Of a stretch of 64,000 nt of DNA, positions 1 to 7,588 are shown one piece after another. Made by a program: the position numbers and the translations under genes. The stretch is from Streptomyces sp. HUAS YS2 (GTDB lineage Bacteria; Actinomycetota; Actinomycetes; Streptomycetales; Streptomycetaceae): positions 3,939,001 through 4,003,000 of the forward strand of contig NZ_CP137573.1 of NCBI RefSeq assembly GCF_033343995.1, written 5' to 3'. The first letter of the stretch is position 1. Each line of letters opens with the position of its first letter. Below the pieces are notes generated by a model that was not told the origin of the DNA, made no database searches, and worked only from the letters and a program-made list of their open reading frames with translations.

Positions 1-2364
1 GCCGTCACCGAACACTTCCTGGAGACCAGTGGCCTGCGGGTCGGCTCCTCCGTCACGGCCCGCGGGTTCGAACGCACGTACCGGATCACCGGCGTGTACG
101 AGCTCCCCGGCGAACTGACGACCGACCAGGTCAACGCCCTGCCGGGCGCGTTCCTCGGCGCGTACAAGAAGGCGGCCGACAAGGCCGGCCTGCAGCGGCC
201 CAACGTCTCCACCACCCACCTGCTGAAGCTCTCGGGTGGTTTCACGTGGAACATGGTCAAGGAGGCCAACACCAAGGGCGTCGTGGTCGTCTCCCGGGCC
301 GTGGCGCTCGACCCGCCCGCCCGGTCCGAGATCCCGCTCTATCAGAAGGAGGGCTGGGACCCGTACGAGGAGAGCCCGGGCGCCCGCGCCGCCGCGCTCG
401 CCGCCGTCGGCACCGTCGTCGGCCTGGCGATGCTGGAGATCTGCCTGCTCGCCGGCCCCGCGTTCGCCGTCGGCGCCCGCCGCTCGCGCCGACAGCTCGG
501 CCTGGTCGGCGCCAACGGCGGCGACCGGCGCCACATCCGCGCCATCGTCCTCTCCGGCGGCCTGGTCATCGGCGCCGCCGCGGCCGTCGTCGGCACGGCA
601 CTCGGCCTGATCCTCACGTACGCGCTGCGGCCCGTCCTGGAGGACTACATCGGACGGCGGTTCGGCAGCTTCGACATCCGCCCGCTGGAACTCCTGGGCA
701 TCGCACTGCTCGCCGTTCTGACCGGCCTGTTCGCGGCGATCGTGCCGGCGATCACCTCCTCCCGGCAGTCCGTGCTCGCCTCGCTCACCGGCCGCCGCGG
801 CGTCCGCCGCAGCAACCGGGTGCTTCCCCTGGTCGGCCTGGGCGCGGTGCTGCTCGGCGCGGCGATCGCCCTGTACGGGTCGGTGATCTCCGACCAGTTC
901 GTCGTCGTCGCGGGCGGCAGCGCCATCGCCGAGCTGGGCGTGGTCGCCATGACGCCGGCCCTGGTCGGCATGTTCGGCCGCACCGGCCGCTGGCTGCCGC
1001 TCTCGCCCCGCCTCGCCCTGCGGGACGCGGTGCGCAACCGGGGCCGTACGGCCCCCGCCGTCGCCGCCGTGCTCGCCGCGGTCGCCGGCACCGTCGCCGT
1101 CGCCACCTACGGGGCCAGCGAGGAGGCCCAGCGGCGCGCCGAGTACCGGGCGTCGCTGCCGCACGGCGCGGTCTCCGCGTTCATCGAGGAGGACGGCGGC
1201 CGGGACGTCCCGGCGGTCCGCGACGCGGTGCAGCGCCTGCTGCCCATCGACCTCCGCGCGGACGTCGATCGGGTCTCCGTCGGCCGGACCGGCTGCTCGG
1301 TGTACAGCCGCGGCAGCGGCTGCGGCCTGTACGAGCTGGTGATCCCGAAGGCCCACGAGTGCCCGCTGTGGATCTCCACCGAGGAGAACCCGGACCCCCT
1401 GGCCAAACTCTCCCCCGAGGAGATCCGCAAGCTCTCGAAGGACTGGCGCTGCAAGGAGTCGGACGACAATGGCGTCTACGTCGAGGGCGGCCTGCTCATC
1501 GGCGACGCCAAGGTCCTGAAGGTCCTCGGCATCAAGGACGCCGCCGCCGAGCAGGCCCTGGCCGCGGGCAAGCTGGTCACCTTCACCAAGCCCCCGGTCG
1601 ACACCACGGGCAAGGTCGGCATCCGGCTCATCACCGACCCGGACAAGGCGGACGAGGCGAGGATGAAGGGCACCGAGCCGCCCGGAAAGGTCGTGTCCCT
1701 GCCCGCCCACCTGGCGACCGGCGAGCCCCGGACGTACGGCGTGAAGGCGCTCCTCACCCCCGCGGCCGCCAAGGCCGCCGGGCTGACCACCGTCCCGTAC
1801 GGAGCCCTGTTCAGCACCGACCGGATGCCCGGCTCCGAACAGCGGCAGAAGCTCGACGCCGAGCTCGCCAGGCTCGGCAGCGGCGTCCAGCTGCACGTGG
1901 AGGAGGGCTACGTCAGCGAGAACGGCATCGTCCTGCTCGCGCTGACCGTCTTCGCCGGTCTCGTCACCATCGGCGCCGCCGGCATCGCCACCGGCCTGGC
2001 CCAGGCCGATGCCGAGGCCGACCTGAAAACCCTCTCCGCGGTCGGCGCACCGCCGCGCGTCCGCCGCACCCTGAGCGGTTTCCAGTGCGGGGTGGTCGCG
2101 GCGATGGGTGTGGTCCTCGGATCGGCGGCGGGCGTGCTGCCCGCCATGGGCCTGCGGCTCACCGAGGGCCGCGAGCGGCAGCGCTGGTACGAGGAGGCGC
2201 TGGCGCAGGGCTTCGGCGACGGCGGCCCGGCCCCGTACGTGCCGATCGTCATCCCGTGGGCGACCCTCGCCACGCTGCTGATCGTCGTGCCGACCGGTGC
2301 CGCGGTGCTCGCGGCCCTCGTGACGCGCTCCCGCGGCGCACTGGCCCGCCGCGCGGCGACCTGA
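1..2364 (+). CDS. FtsX-family ABC transporter permease (5' end outside window)
   Basis: The reading frame is open from base 1, so the N-terminus lies outside the window; the GTG at 94 is internal. The visible 787 residues show two permease modules: hydrophobic segments around residues 130-280 and 280-360, then a long extracytoplasmic region with Cys residues, then a final cluster of membrane helices ending near the C-terminus. This is the duplicated FtsX/MacB-type permease layout, normally partnered by an ATPase encoded immediately upstream. The substrate cannot be read from the sequence. A perfect 19-bp terminator stem follows the stop. A parS-like 14-mer lies inside the gene at 239-252. Confidence 0.85.
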   Translation, partial: AVTEHFLETSGLRVGSSVTARGFERTYRITGVYELPGELTTDQVNALPGAFLGAYKKAADKAGLQRPNVSTTHLLKLSGGFTWNMVKEANTKGVVVVSRAVALDPPARSEIPLYQKEGWDPYEESPGARAAALAAVGTVVGLAMLEICLLAGPAFAVGARRSRRQLGLVGANGGDRRHIRAIVLSGGLVIGAAAAVVGTALGLILTYALRPVLEDYIGRRFGSFDIRPLELLGIALLAVLTGLFAAIVPAITSSRQSVLASLTGRRGVRRSNRVLPLVGLGAVLLGAAIALYGSVISDQFVVVAGGSAIAELGVVAMTPALVGMFGRTGRWLPLSPRLALRDAVRNRGRTAPAVAAVLAAVAGTVAVATYGASEEAQRRAEYRASLPHGAVSAFIEEDGGRDVPAVRDAVQRLLPIDLRADVDRVSVGRTGCSVYSRGSGCGLYELVIPKAHECPLWISTEENPDPLAKLSPEEIRKLSKDWRCKESDDNGVYVEGGLLIGDAKVLKVLGIKDAAAEQALAAGKLVTFTKPPVDTTGKVGIRLITDPDKADEARMKGTEPPGKVVSLPAHLATGEPRTYGVKALLTPAAAKAAGLTTVPYGALFSTDRMPGSEQRQKLDAELARLGSGVQLHVEEGYVSENGIVLLALTVFAGLVTIGAAGIATGLAQADAEADLKTLSAVGAPPRVRRTLSGFQCGVVAAMGVVLGSAAGVLPAMGLRLTEGRERQRWYEEALAQGFGDGGPAPYVPIVIPWATLATLLIVVPTGAAVLAALVTRSRGALARRAAT
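239..252 (+). promoter_or_regulatory. parS-like ParB-binding site (one mismatch)
   Basis: GTTTCACGTGGAAC matches the Streptomyces parS consensus GTTTCACGTGAAAC at 13 of 14 positions. It lies inside the permease reading frame. Streptomyces chromosomes carry about twenty parS sites clustered around oriC, many inside genes and with one mismatch. ParB binding here is inferred. Confidence 0.6.
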
Positions 2365-2404
2365 CGCGGGCGCCACGGCGACCTGACGCGGGCGTTGCCC
2401 GACC

Positions 2405-2445
2405 GTGCCCCCGGAGGAGGGTGGATCACCCTCCTCCGGGGGCAC
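2405..2445 (+). terminator. Terminator after the FtsX permease
   Basis: A perfect 19-bp inverted repeat (2405-2423 and 2427-2445) with a 3-nt GAT loop lies between the permease stop and bpa. There is no T run, as is common in Streptomyces terminators. Confidence 0.8.
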
Positions 2446-2474
2446 ACCGTGTCTGGAAGGACGTGTGCGAGAGA

Positions 2475-3023
2475 ATGGGCGGCATGGAGATGCCGAGGAG
2501 TGAACGGTCGTCGCAGGAGAGCACTCCCATCCTGGTGGTAGGCCAGGACGGGACGGCGATCGGCGGCGCGGACGACGAGTCGCGCGAGGTTCCCGTGACG
2601 GACATGGTCGAACAACCGGCAAAGGTCATGCGGATCGGCAGCATGATCAAGCAGCTCCTTGAGGAAGTCCGCGCGGCTCCTCTGGACGAGGCGAGCCGGG
2701 TCAGGCTCAAGGACATCCACGCCAGCTCCGTGAAGGAGCTGGAGGACGGGCTCGCTCCCGAGCTCGTCGAGGAACTGGAGCGGCTCTCGCTGCCGTTCAC
2801 CGACGAGGCCATTCCCTCCGAAGCGGAACTGCGGATCGCGCAGGCGCAGTTGGTGGGCTGGCTGGAGGGTCTGTTCCACGGCATCCAGACGGCGCTGTTC
2901 GCCCAGCAGATGGCGGCCCGCGCCCAGTTGGAGCAGATGCGCCGGGCGCTCCCGCCGGGCGCTTCGCACGACGACGACGAGGAGCGCGGCCACGGCGGCG
3001 CGCGCTCGGGACCGTACCTGTAG
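2475..3023 (+). CDS. bpa: Bacterial proteasome activator (Bpa/PafE, DUF2587)
   Basis: The 182-residue protein matches the Bpa/PafE family: ATP-independent ring-shaped activators that open the gate of the 20S proteasome and feed it unfolded proteins. The N-terminal third is acidic and low in order, the middle (about residues 55-155) is helical, and the C-terminus ends in GPYL, close to the GQYL proteasome-docking tail of mycobacterial PafE. ATG codons at 2475, 2484 and 2490 are all possible; 2475 is chosen because GGAAGGA lies 13 nt upstream, but 2484 is nearly as good. The gene stands alone between two strong terminators and converges on a quinone oxidoreductase. Confidence 0.88.
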   Translation: MGGMEMPRSERSSQESTPILVVGQDGTAIGGADDESREVPVTDMVEQPAKVMRIGSMIKQLLEEVRAAPLDEASRVRLKDIHASSVKELEDGLAPELVEELERLSLPFTDEAIPSEAELRIAQAQLVGWLEGLFHGIQTALFAQQMAARAQLEQMRRALPPGASHDDDEERGHGGARSGPYL

Positions 3024-3033
3024 ACCATGCATG

Positions 3034-3069
3034 CGGAAGGCCCGGCACCTTGTGGTGCCGGGCCTTCCG
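3034..3069. terminator. Bidirectional terminator between bpa and the oxidoreductase
   Basis: A perfect 16-bp inverted repeat (3034-3049 and 3054-3069) with a TTGT loop separates two convergent genes, so it can serve both strands. Confidence 0.82.
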
Positions 3070-3079
3070 TCTCTTCGTG

Positions 3080-4069
3080 TCAGTCCCTCTGCGGTGCGAG
3101 CAGCAGCACCTTGCCGACGTGGCTGCCGGAGTCGAGCGCCCGGTGGCCCTCGGCGGCGTCCTCCATCGGCACCGTCGTGTGGATCACCGGACGGATCGTG
3201 CCCTCGGAGATCAGTGGCCAGACGTGCTCGCGCACCGCCGCGACGATCGCCGCCTTCTCGTGCAGCGGCCGGCTGCGCAGCGTCGTCGCGGTGATCGCGG
3301 CCCGCTTGCCCAGCAGCGCGGCCAGGTTCAACTCGCCCTTCACGCCGCCCTGGAGGCCGATGATCGCGAGACGGCCGTTGACCGCGAGCGCGTTCACGTT
3401 GCGCTCCAGGTACTTCGCGCCGACGATGTCGAGGATCACGTCCGCGCCCGCGCCGTCGGTGGCCTTGTGCAACTCCTCGACGAAGTCCTGCTCGCGGTAG
3501 TCGATCAGGATGTCCGCGCCCAGCTCGGCGCAGCGTGCCAGCTTCTCCGGGCCGCCCGCGGTGACCGCGACCTTCGCGCCGACCGCCTTGGCCAGCTGGA
3601 TCGCCGTGGTGCCGATCCCGCTCGCGCCGCCGTGCACCAGCAGCGTCTCGCCCGGCCGCAGGTGGGCGATCATGAACACGTTCGACCAGACCGTGCAGAT
3701 CGCCTCCGGCAGCGCCGCCGCCGTCACCAGGTCCACGCCCTCCGGCACGGGCAGCAACTGCCCGACGGGGACGGCGACCTTCTCCGCGTACCCGCCGCCG
3801 ACCAGCAGCGCGCAGACCTCGTCGCCGACGGACCAGCCGGACACCCCCGGGCCGAGCGCCGTGATCCGGCCGGAGCACTCCAGGCCCGGGTAGGGGGAGG
3901 AGCCGGGCGGCGGGTTGTAGAAGCCCTGCCGCTGCAACAGGTCGGCGCGGTTGACCGCGCTCGCCACCACCTCGACGAGGACCTCGCCCTCGGCCGGCAC
4001 GGGATCGGGCACCTCGGCCCAGACGAGGGCCTCGGGTCCGCCGGGTTCCGGAATCGTGATCGCATGCAT
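3080..4069 (-). CDS. NAD(P)H-dependent quinone oxidoreductase (zeta-crystallin-like MDR)
   Basis: The 329-residue protein is a full-length medium-chain dehydrogenase/reductase of the quinone-reductase subgroup. It has the N-terminal GroES-like fold with NRADLLQRQG (about 40-49), which lacks the catalytic-zinc ligands of alcohol dehydrogenases, and a Rossmann dinucleotide site GGASGIG at 147-153. The family reduces quinones or activated alkenes with NADPH in the cytosol. It is transcribed in the same direction as, and lies 10 nt downstream of, the K+-channel gene, so it is probably the last gene of the mobA-like/moeA/channel operon. The true substrate is not predictable. Confidence 0.88.
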   Translation of the reverse strand: MHAITIPEPGGPEALVWAEVPDPVPAEGEVLVEVVASAVNRADLLQRQGFYNPPPGSSPYPGLECSGRITALGPGVSGWSVGDEVCALLVGGGYAEKVAVPVGQLLPVPEGVDLVTAAALPEAICTVWSNVFMIAHLRPGETLLVHGGASGIGTTAIQLAKAVGAKVAVTAGGPEKLARCAELGADILIDYREQDFVEELHKATDGAGADVILDIVGAKYLERNVNALAVNGRLAIIGLQGGVKGELNLAALLGKRAAITATTLRSRPLHEKAAIVAAVREHVWPLISEGTIRPVIHTTVPMEDAAEGHRALDSGSHVGKVLLLAPQRD

Positions 4070-4079
4070 GTCGGCGAGG

Positions 4080-5156
4080 CTACTCCGGCGTCGGGGTGGT
4101 CAACGGGGCGACGGGAGCCGCCCGCACGATGGTGATCAGACGGTCCGTCAACTGCAGCGGGCTGGCCTGCGGATCGTCGTACCCGAGCAGCCGGTGGCCG
4201 CGCAGCACGCTCACCACCAGGTCGTCGGTGTCGCGGACGTTCCTGCCCGCCTCGGCCTTGGTGACGGGGCGTTCGACCAGATCGAGGCCCGAGCCCTGCT
4301 GGATCAGGTCCTCCATGACCGCGCCCGCGCTGGGGCTGAGCACGGACAGGCCGAGCAGCCGTCCGGCGGCACTGGCGCTGGTGATCACCGCGTCGGCACC
4401 GGACTGACGCAGCAGGGGAGCGTTCTCCTCCTCGCGGACCGCCGCCACGATCTTGGCGCCCCGGTTGAGCTGCCGGGCCGTCAGCGCGACGAGCACGGCG
4501 GTGTCGTCCCTCTGGGTGGCGATGACGACCTGCCGGGCCTTCTGCAGCTCGGCCCGGAGCAGCACGTCGCTGCGGGTCGCGTCGCCTATCACGCCGACGA
4601 ACCCGTCCGCGTTCGCCGCCTCGATCACCTTGCTGGAGGGGTCGACGACGACGATCTGCTCCTTGCGCAGCCCGGTCGCGCAGAGCGTCTGGATCGCCGA
4701 CCGCCCCTTGGTACCGAATCCGACGATGACGGTGTGGTCGCGCAAGGCGCTCCTCCAGCGGTTCAGTCGCCACTCCTCCCGGGTCCGCGTGGTGAGGACC
4801 TCGAGAGTGGTGCCGACCAGGATGATCAGGAACAGCACGCGCAGCGGCGTGATCAGCAGGATGTTGGTGAGCCGCGCGCTGTCGCTGTGCGGGACGATGT
4901 CGCCGTACCCCGTGGTGGAGAGGGTCACCGTCGAGTAGTAGGCGGCGTCGAGCAGGTCGACCGTGTCGTCGGCGTTGTCGTGGTAGCCGGCCCGGTCGAT
5001 GTAGACGATGAGCACGGTCAGCACGAGCACCCCGAGGGCCATCAGGAGTCGCTTGCCGACCTGGCGCAGAGGCTTCTCGACGACCCTGCGGGGCAGTTTC
5101 ACCCGCGCGTTCTCGTCGGCCTTGCGGGCCATGGCGTCCTGTCCGGGAAGTTTCAC
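4080..5156 (-). CDS. Two-TM potassium channel with RCK/TrkA-N domain
   Basis: The 358-residue membrane protein has a first helix at about 38-53, a pore loop with the K+ selectivity filter TTGYGD at 81-86, a second helix at about 98-117, and a cytosolic RCK domain beginning with the Rossmann motif GFGTKG near 146-151. This is the architecture of MthK-like ligand-gated K+ channels. I place the start at GTG 5156 because it forms a GTGA overlap with the moeA stop and has AAGGAG about 10 nt upstream; GTG 5165 and ATG 5132 are alternatives. The start region is covered by a perfect parS 14-mer, so the first codons are constrained by that DNA site. Confidence 0.87.
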   Translation of the reverse strand: MKLPGQDAMARKADENARVKLPRRVVEKPLRQVGKRLLMALGVLVLTVLIVYIDRAGYHDNADDTVDLLDAAYYSTVTLSTTGYGDIVPHSDSARLTNILLITPLRVLFLIILVGTTLEVLTTRTREEWRLNRWRSALRDHTVIVGFGTKGRSAIQTLCATGLRKEQIVVVDPSSKVIEAANADGFVGVIGDATRSDVLLRAELQKARQVVIATQRDDTAVLVALTARQLNRGAKIVAAVREEENAPLLRQSGADAVITSASAAGRLLGLSVLSPSAGAVMEDLIQQGSGLDLVERPVTKAEAGRNVRDTDDLVVSVLRGHRLLGYDDPQASPLQLTDRLITIVRAAPVAPLTTPTPE

Positions 5157-5163
5157 GTGAAAC
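5150..5163. promoter_or_regulatory. parS centromere site, perfect consensus
   Basis: GTTTCACGTGAAAC is a perfect 14-bp palindrome identical to the Streptomyces parS consensus bound by ParB. It spans the stop codon of moeA and the start of the K+-channel gene. Its position about 60 kb from the expected oriC fits the known clustering of Streptomyces parS sites around the origin. Confidence 0.88.
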
Positions 5164-6562
5164 ACGCTCCTTGGGCCGCGGCTGCCGTCACCGACTGCGC
5201 CGCGGGCGCCGACCAGGGCAGATCGAGGATGTCCAGGGTGTCGCCGGGCCGTGCGCCGCCCGGCGGCACGACGGCCATCCCGTCCGCGGCGGCGATGCCG
5301 CGGAGCATGGCCGGGCCGTTGTAGTGCAGCGGCACGGCGCGGTCGCCCCGGTGGACCACGGGGACGAGCCGGGTGTCGTACGGATGGCCGTGCACCTCGT
5401 CGCGTACGGCCGCCCGGTACGGCTCCGCCGCCGGCCGGCCGGCAAGGGCGCGCAGCAGCGGCTCGGCGAGCGTGAGCAGGCCGGAGACGGCCGCGAGCGG
5501 ATTGCCGGGGAGGCCGACGAGGTGACGGCCCGGGCCGAGCCGGGCCAGCAGCATCGGGTGCCCCGGACGCACCTTCACGCCGTCCACCAGGAGGTCGGCG
5601 TCAGCCTTGGCGAGCACGGGGTGGACGTGGTCGACAGGCCCGGCGGCAGTGCCGCCCGTGGTGATCACCAGGTCCGCGGCGGACGCGGTGACGGCGGCGT
5701 GGAGGGCGTCGGCGTCGTCGCCGACCCTCCGGGTGGCGAGGACATCGACGCCGAGCGCCTGCAGCCAGGGGCCGAGCATGGGGCCGAGGGCGTCGCGGAT
5801 CAGACCCTCGTGAGGGAGACCCTCGGTCAACAGCTCGTCGCCGAGGATCAGGACCTCGACCCGGGGACGGGGCAGGACGAGCAGGTCGTCGTACCCGGCG
5901 GCGGCGGCGAGGCCGAGGACGACCGGCGTGACCGGCGTGCCGGCGGGCAGCAGCGGCTCGCCGGTGCGGCACTCCTGGGCGCGGGGGCGGATGTCCTGGC
6001 CCGGGACGACCGCGCGCTCGGCGTGCAGCCGCCCGCCGGCGTCGGTACGTGCGTGCTCGCTGCGGATCACGGCGGTGGCCCCGGACGGGACCCGGGCGCC
6101 GGTGGCGATCCGTACGGCCGTGCCGTCGGCCAGCGTGGCGGACGGGGCATGCCCGGCAAGTACGGCGGCCTCCTCGGCGATCCGCCAGGGACCGGGGCCG
6201 GCGACGGCCCAGCCGTCCATGGCGGAGCTGTCGAAGGACGGCAGGTCGGTGAGCGCGGCGAGCGGCTCGGCGAGCACCCGGCCGATCGCGTCCGCGAGCG
6301 GGACCCGGCGGGGCTCCGGGCGGAGCGCCGCACCGGCCTTCCGGGCCGTCTCCCGGGCCTCCGGCCAGGGGGTCGCGCGATGCCGCTCGCGGTCCTTGCC
6401 GTGGTGTCCGCCGTGGCGCCCTCCGTGGTGTTCGGAGGGGTGCTCGGTGCGGTTCTCGGCGTCGTGCCCGCGTGGGGGCGGGGCCTGGAGGGCGAGGGCG
6501 TCCGCGAGACCGTCCGGGTCCTCGGCGGGCGGCCCGCCGGCCGCGGTGTCCTGCGGCGTCAT
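5153..6562 (-). CDS. moeA: Molybdopterin molybdotransferase MoeA
   Basis: The 469-residue protein carries the MoeA core: the N-terminal signature around SFDSSAMDGWAV, the central MoCF-biosynthesis (MogA-like) domain with ITTGGTAAG, and a C-terminal beta domain. MoeA inserts molybdate into adenylylated molybdopterin. Residues 33-61 form an unusual His-rich stretch (seven His, nearly all between 41 and 61) ahead of the conserved part. The start at 6562 overlaps the stop of the upstream nucleotidyltransferase gene by ATGA, so the two are translationally coupled. The final codons and TGA lie in a parS site. Confidence 0.9.
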   Translation of the reverse strand: MTPQDTAAGGPPAEDPDGLADALALQAPPPRGHDAENRTEHPSEHHGGRHGGHHGKDRERHRATPWPEARETARKAGAALRPEPRRVPLADAIGRVLAEPLAALTDLPSFDSSAMDGWAVAGPGPWRIAEEAAVLAGHAPSATLADGTAVRIATGARVPSGATAVIRSEHARTDAGGRLHAERAVVPGQDIRPRAQECRTGEPLLPAGTPVTPVVLGLAAAAGYDDLLVLPRPRVEVLILGDELLTEGLPHEGLIRDALGPMLGPWLQALGVDVLATRRVGDDADALHAAVTASAADLVITTGGTAAGPVDHVHPVLAKADADLLVDGVKVRPGHPMLLARLGPGRHLVGLPGNPLAAVSGLLTLAEPLLRALAGRPAAEPYRAAVRDEVHGHPYDTRLVPVVHRGDRAVPLHYNGPAMLRGIAAADGMAVVPPGGARPGDTLDILDLPWSAPAAQSVTAAAAQGACFT

Positions 6563-7434
6563 CCGGCGTCGCCCTGCTCCGACTCCGCCGCCCAGCGGTT
6601 GGCGAGCGCGGCGGCCTTGCGGGCCGCTTCGGCGACGGCCTCGGGGCCGCCGTCCGCGCCGGCCCGTGCCGCCGCGTATCCGACCAGGAAGGTGGTCAGG
6701 GGGGCGGCGGGGCGGGCGACCCCGTGCGCGGCGTCGCGCGCCAGGTCGAGCAGGACGCCGGTGTCGACGTCGAGTTCGATGCCCAGCTCGTCCTTGACTG
6801 CGGTGATCCATTCGTCCAGCACGTTCCCATGCTCCCTGATCCGTGCCCGGGCCGCGGCGATGTCCTCCCAGGTGTCGCAGTCGAAGGAGTCCAAGGGGTC
6901 CGCGTCGATCCGGGCGGTCCGAAGCCCCTTGGTGAGAAGGCGCACCGGCAGGTGCGCGAGATCGCGACGGTCGTGCAGCATGCGGGACAGCTCGCGCCGC
7001 AGGGACGCCGTCCGGTACGCGGCCACGAGCAACTGCTCGCGCCCCTCGGCGTCGACGACGACAGCGGCCTCGCGGTCCGTCCCGTCGGCGGCGTCCCCGA
7101 CGTCCACGGCCTCGACGAGCCGCCGCACGGTGGCCTCCCCGAGGAACGGCAGGTCCGCGGAGAGGACGAGCACGACTTCGGCCTCGACGTGCCGGAGGCC
7201 GGCGTCGATGCCCGGCAGCGGGCCGCCACCGGGCTGCTCCTCCCGCGTCCACCGCACGGGCCGCGAGGTGCTCCGCGGGTCGCCGACGACGACGGTCCGG
7301 CCGGCGTGCCTGCACGCCCCCAGGACCCGGTCGAGCAGCGGGCGCCCGCCCACGGTCACCGCGGGCTTGTCCACACCGCCGAGCCGCCGCGCGGCGCCCC
7401 CGGCGAGCACGATGGCGTCATACGAGGTCGTCAC
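6559..7434 (-). CDS. MobA-like nucleotidyltransferase fused to a C-terminal DUF6457-type domain
   Basis: The first ~190 of 291 residues are a MobA-like NTP transferase: the nucleotide-binding signature LAGGAARRLGGVDKP lies at about 9-23 and the metal-binding acidic motif SADLP follows at mid-domain. MobA enzymes attach GMP to molybdopterin. The last ~90 residues, beginning LDEWITAVKDELG, form a helical domain that I assign tentatively to DUF6457, often seen alone next to MoeA in actinobacteria. Start GTG 7434 is set by the beginning of similarity. It is the first gene of the molybdenum-cofactor operon and overlaps moeA by 4 nt. Confidence 0.82.
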   Translation of the reverse strand: MTTSYDAIVLAGGAARRLGGVDKPAVTVGGRPLLDRVLGACRHAGRTVVVGDPRSTSRPVRWTREEQPGGGPLPGIDAGLRHVEAEVVLVLSADLPFLGEATVRRLVEAVDVGDAADGTDREAAVVVDAEGREQLLVAAYRTASLRRELSRMLHDRRDLAHLPVRLLTKGLRTARIDADPLDSFDCDTWEDIAAARARIREHGNVLDEWITAVKDELGIELDVDTGVLLDLARDAAHGVARPAAPLTTFLVGYAAARAGADGGPEAVAEAARKAAALANRWAAESEQGDAG

Positions 7435-7525
7435 CCCAGCAGTATGATCCGCCGGCCCGCCTGCCAGGCCTTTTCGTGCGGCACGTCTCACGGACGAAGA
7501 CGTGGACACCGCCCGCGCACGAGAG

Positions 7526-7564
7526 CGCCCGGACCGAGGCAGGGGAAGAGCCTCGGTCCGGGCG
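7526..7564 (-). terminator. Terminator of the bkdABC operon
   Basis: A perfect 14-bp inverted repeat (7526-7539 and 7551-7564) with an 11-nt loop lies just downstream of the bkdC stop at 7589 and upstream of the next operon. Confidence 0.72.
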
Positions 7565-7588
7565 TCGGGTCCCGTGAGTCGTGTCCGG

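Noticed and set aside
246..3023. A 925-codon open frame overlapping the permease and bpa
   Set aside because: Arg/Pro/Gly-rich translation without domains, in another frame of the FtsX gene. Only its last part (from 2475) is a real gene, bpa.
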